A DNA stretch of 64,000 nt. It comes from Paramecium pentaurelia (Eukaryota; Ciliophora; Oligohymenophorea; Peniculida; Parameciidae). The stretch lies in NCBI GenBank assembly GCA_905183005.1, contig CAJJDO010000018.1, positions 574,716 to 638,715 of the forward strand, read 5' to 3'. The stretch's first letter is position 1. The number at the start of each line of letters is the position of its first letter. The translations under genes and the position numbers were made by a program. Shown in pieces: positions 61,102 through 64,000 of this stretch. The notes under the pieces were generated by a model. The model had not been told where the DNA came from, did not search any database, and saw only the letters and a list, made by a program, of their open reading frames with translations.

Positions 61102-64000
61102 TCATTTATTTTTCCTATCTGCTCTTGAAAATCTTCTAACCAAAAGAGGACCATGAAATTTTGGTTAATTGGGTACCGGATTTTGCAAGAAATGTACATA
61201 ATCTGGATGAAGGTATGGCTATTTATGGAGATCTATTAATTAATCTAAATAATTACTCAAATAAGATAATGTATTATAAGTAGTTAAAGTTTCTATAGTA
61301 TTAGAATATTCTTCGTCATTTATTACAGTTTCTGGAGGTGGCATAAAATTAATTTTTTATTGTTATTCATCTCCAAATACATCATTAAAAGATTCAAATG
61401 CTCCCCTTAAAATATATTTATGTTTATTTACTTTTTATTTACTTTTATATAAATATATGTTAATAAAGATTCTAATTTTACATTCAAGGGTAATGTAGTT
61501 CTTTATTCATAAGTCCAATCTGTTATTCTTTCTCCTATTGGAGATGGACTAATTCTTTCAGCAATTCTACCAAGAGATTCTATAAATTCTATGAGAGTCA
61601 TTCTAACATTTCTATCTTAATTTAATTCATCCACTTATGACATCATAGAAAAGTTGTAGATTATGACTTATTATTTATCACTTAAATATTCATTTAATCC
61701 AATCTATTTACAAAATTCTTTAAATTCTTTAATGGAAACCCATTTTAATTTAAAATACCATCTTCTATTGCTGATATCTGTTATATAATCATATAATTTT
61801 TTAAAGAATCCCATTTTAAATTATATTAATGTGTCACATTCTTTATTCCATAATCTTTTCTATCTCCATTCTTAAGTGGAATCAAAATTATTGAAATAAG
61901 GCTTAAATTCTTTTAATAATCTATATACTGCATCAGCTGCATTTTTCACAGTATTAGTTCTTACATATTTATCAAGTGCCAATCTATAAAGACTCTCTAT
62001 AAATTAATATCTTATTAAAGCTGAATCTGGATTATAAATATATTTATTGTCAACATTATTCTTAATTGATATTAGATTACTTTCCACATCCTAGATTTTC
62101 AAATCAATTCCATCAATTAATCCTAATTGTTAAATTAATTTTGTAAATTATGGGAATTATATGCAAAACATATCATATTAAGGAGGTTAATGTCCAAAAC
62201 TAGAAAGGTACTTATATATATCTTTTAATAATTAATACTATTATCTAAAATATTCTTTCATCTTTGTTCTTTCATATTCATTTCTAACAAATCTTGTAAT
62301 CTTACTACATGACCAATCAAAATCTAAACAATTATCCAATAAATCATCATTATCACCCTAAAATTATTTAAAAGATGAATCTTCTTTATTCCAAAATATA
62401 ATATTGACTTTTTTTCTTATAGAATTATTTGCAAATTTTCTCAATATATATTTTTTTTCAGCAGAACGAGGAAATATTTTAATTAATGGTTTATAATCAT
62501 TTTTATCATCTATTACATATTCTTATTTTGATAATAAATAATTAATTTAACTAATCTTCTTAAATTTAAGTTTAGTTCCATCTGCAAATTAATGATATTA
62601 AAATTTAGTATCCTTGCCTTATAATATTAAATCATCAGGAGGAGATTACATACTTAAAGAATTTTTATCTATAAAGTAATCTTCAGATATTGGATTACTA
62701 AAGAAGTACAAAATCCTTCTTTTTGGTGGACACATTTAATAAGTAGTATAATAAAATTTATCTAGATCATCCAAACATCTTTCATCTACAATTTCATCTT
62801 TTGTTTCAATATCATAAGCTTCTTAAATTGCAGCCATTGTTATTTTCTTATCCTCATTTATTACCTATTTTAACTAATAAATTATTTCCCCAGTTGTTAA
62901 TTATGGTTCAACTGATTTACTTTTTCTTTATTATTTCATCTACTCTTTTAATTCTAAACTTGATGTCATTGGTATTGGTTTATAACTAATATTTTTCTAA
63001 AAATAATTACTCTAAAAAATCAAGATGGAGAAATATTGGAACATCACCATTATATTCATCTGGAGTGTAATTAAATTTAAATTCCATCCAACCTTAACAA
63101 ATCCAACAACAATCATTACCAATTAAACCATCATTTAATTCTGGTATAAAATTCACACCATCAATTTCATATTTCTTTTATTATAATCTTAAAGGACTTC
63201 CTTAAAGTTATAATCCATCATTAGAAAATTAAATGAATCCATTAGGATCTACATATGCTGGACACTTATTTCCTTCAATATGTAATCCATATATCTGATT
63301 ATTCTTTTTCAATGCTTCATTTAAAATTCTTAATTGTTATTCACTAAATTAATTATATGATAGATCAATATGTATAAGTGACACTTTTGGATTTGAAATG
63401 ATTTCACTCCAATATATCATGCAATTATTCTACCCAAGGTGATTATAACTTAGATCAATTACTTTTAATGATTTATTATTGGCTAATCCTTTGGCAATGA
63501 ATTATCCTGATAAAGATCCTAAATAATTCCAGTTTAACATAAAAACTTCAACTGTTTTATTATTACCTAAGAAATTATATAAAATTTATGAGATAGAATC
63601 TGTTAATCCATTCTCTGATAAATTTAATCTAGTAACTGTATTGTTTTTCATTAAAGCATTTAATAATATTTAAGCTCCTGCATCTCCTAAAGTATTATTT
63701 GCAACATTTAAATATTTGATGCTATCAAACAATATAAAATCTATACCTTTTATGGGTTATTATTAATTTTTCTAAAAGCAAAGCTCCTCCTCTTCCTAAT
63801 TTATTATTTGAAATTTTTAATTCCTTTAAAGAAAGTGGAATACAATCTATTATTAAACTTAATTCTTTATCCTTTAAGTTGTTATCACTTAAATATAATT
63901 GTTTAATTCTTTAACTTTTTTATTATTTCAATAAAGTGGTCAATATTGGATAATATTTAGATCCAATCCCTAAATTAGTAAAATTCATTTCTTTTTTATC
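61102..64000 (-). CDS. Leucine-rich-repeat protein, 5' end outside window
   Basis: The frame is still open at the window end, so the N-terminus is missing; at least about 940 aa are present. Introns: 63722-63746, 62986-63010, and 61406-61431 (25, 25, 26 nt). It begins with RNI-type leucine-rich repeats (IKQLYLSDNNLKDKEL, LKELKISNNKLG, IKYLNVANNTLGDAGA, VTRLNLSENGLTD, LKVIDLSYNHLG), then a Cys/Trp motif CCWICQGWMEF opening a beta-rich domain. A second half with helical blocks (FIESLGRIAERISPSP, TLPLNVKLESLL) follows, and the protein ends RFSRADRKNK. Similar large LRR proteins with a 'CW.C.GW' module are frequent in ciliates; function unknown. The three parts are joined in frame across the introns given. 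Confidence 0.78.

Noticed and set aside
1..64000. Viral, transposon or bacterial insertion
   Set aside because: Code, intron type and composition are uniform across the window, and no integrase, transposase, terminal repeat or phage-type gene was seen.

Overview
This window looks like macronuclear-type DNA of an oligohymenophorean ciliate, most likely Paramecium or a close relative. The evidence is in the sequence itself. Long conserved proteins read through only if TAA and TAG mean glutamine and TGA is the only stop; even the P-loop of the NACHT protein has a Gln written TAA. I located 60 spliceosomal introns, all 19-32 nt, with GT...AG ends and mostly GTA...TAG. Genes are packed 19-150 bp apart in an AT-rich background. 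No species can be fixed from this sequence alone. Coordinates below assume that code; CDS spans include introns, which are listed in each entry.

Layout. 1-9.2 kb, plus strand: a Q-rich unknown protein, casein kinase 2 alpha, a CDC50-family flippase subunit, a small pseudokinase and a P4-ATPase (lipid flippase). 9.5-16.3 kb, minus strand: DHHC palmitoyltransferase, Sec1/Munc18 (SM) protein, Cys-rich unknown, leucine-rich-repeat coiled-coil protein and a TMBIM-like membrane protein. 16.4-21.5 kb: proteasome beta4 (plus), a small unknown, a larger Q/N-rich unknown, a ULK-like kinase (plus) and a small basic/acidic PP28-like protein. 21.7-30.8 kb, minus: a 1,622-aa PAS/multi-TM 'tiny macrocysts'-like protein, a TRAPPC10-like tether subunit and a Cys-rich unknown. 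31.1-39.8 kb, plus: a 2,920-aa intronless NACHT/STAND protein with pentapeptide and WD40 repeats. 40-64 kb, almost all minus: an oxysterol-binding protein, a tail-anchored kinase, a spastin/katanin-type AAA ATPase, a PHD-finger protein with a poly-Gln tract, an array of three intact-frame kinases plus one kinase relic, an unresolved broken gene, an RCC1-repeat protein with one frameshift and an LRR protein cut by the window end.

How the genes relate. Membrane and vesicle traffic is over-represented (P4-ATPase and its CDC50 partner family, DHHC enzyme, SM protein, TRAPPC10, OSBP), but ciliate genes are transcribed singly, so this is neighbourhood, not an operon. The most notable object is the giant NACHT-pentapeptide-WD40 protein, which has the layout of NLR/STAND sensors and no effector domain I can recognise. 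The kinase array at 50-57.5 kb shows duplication and decay: two members keep the catalytic motifs, one has lost the DFG motif, and one is a frame-broken relic. No tRNA, rRNA, transposon, CRISPR array or prokaryote-type operon signal was seen.
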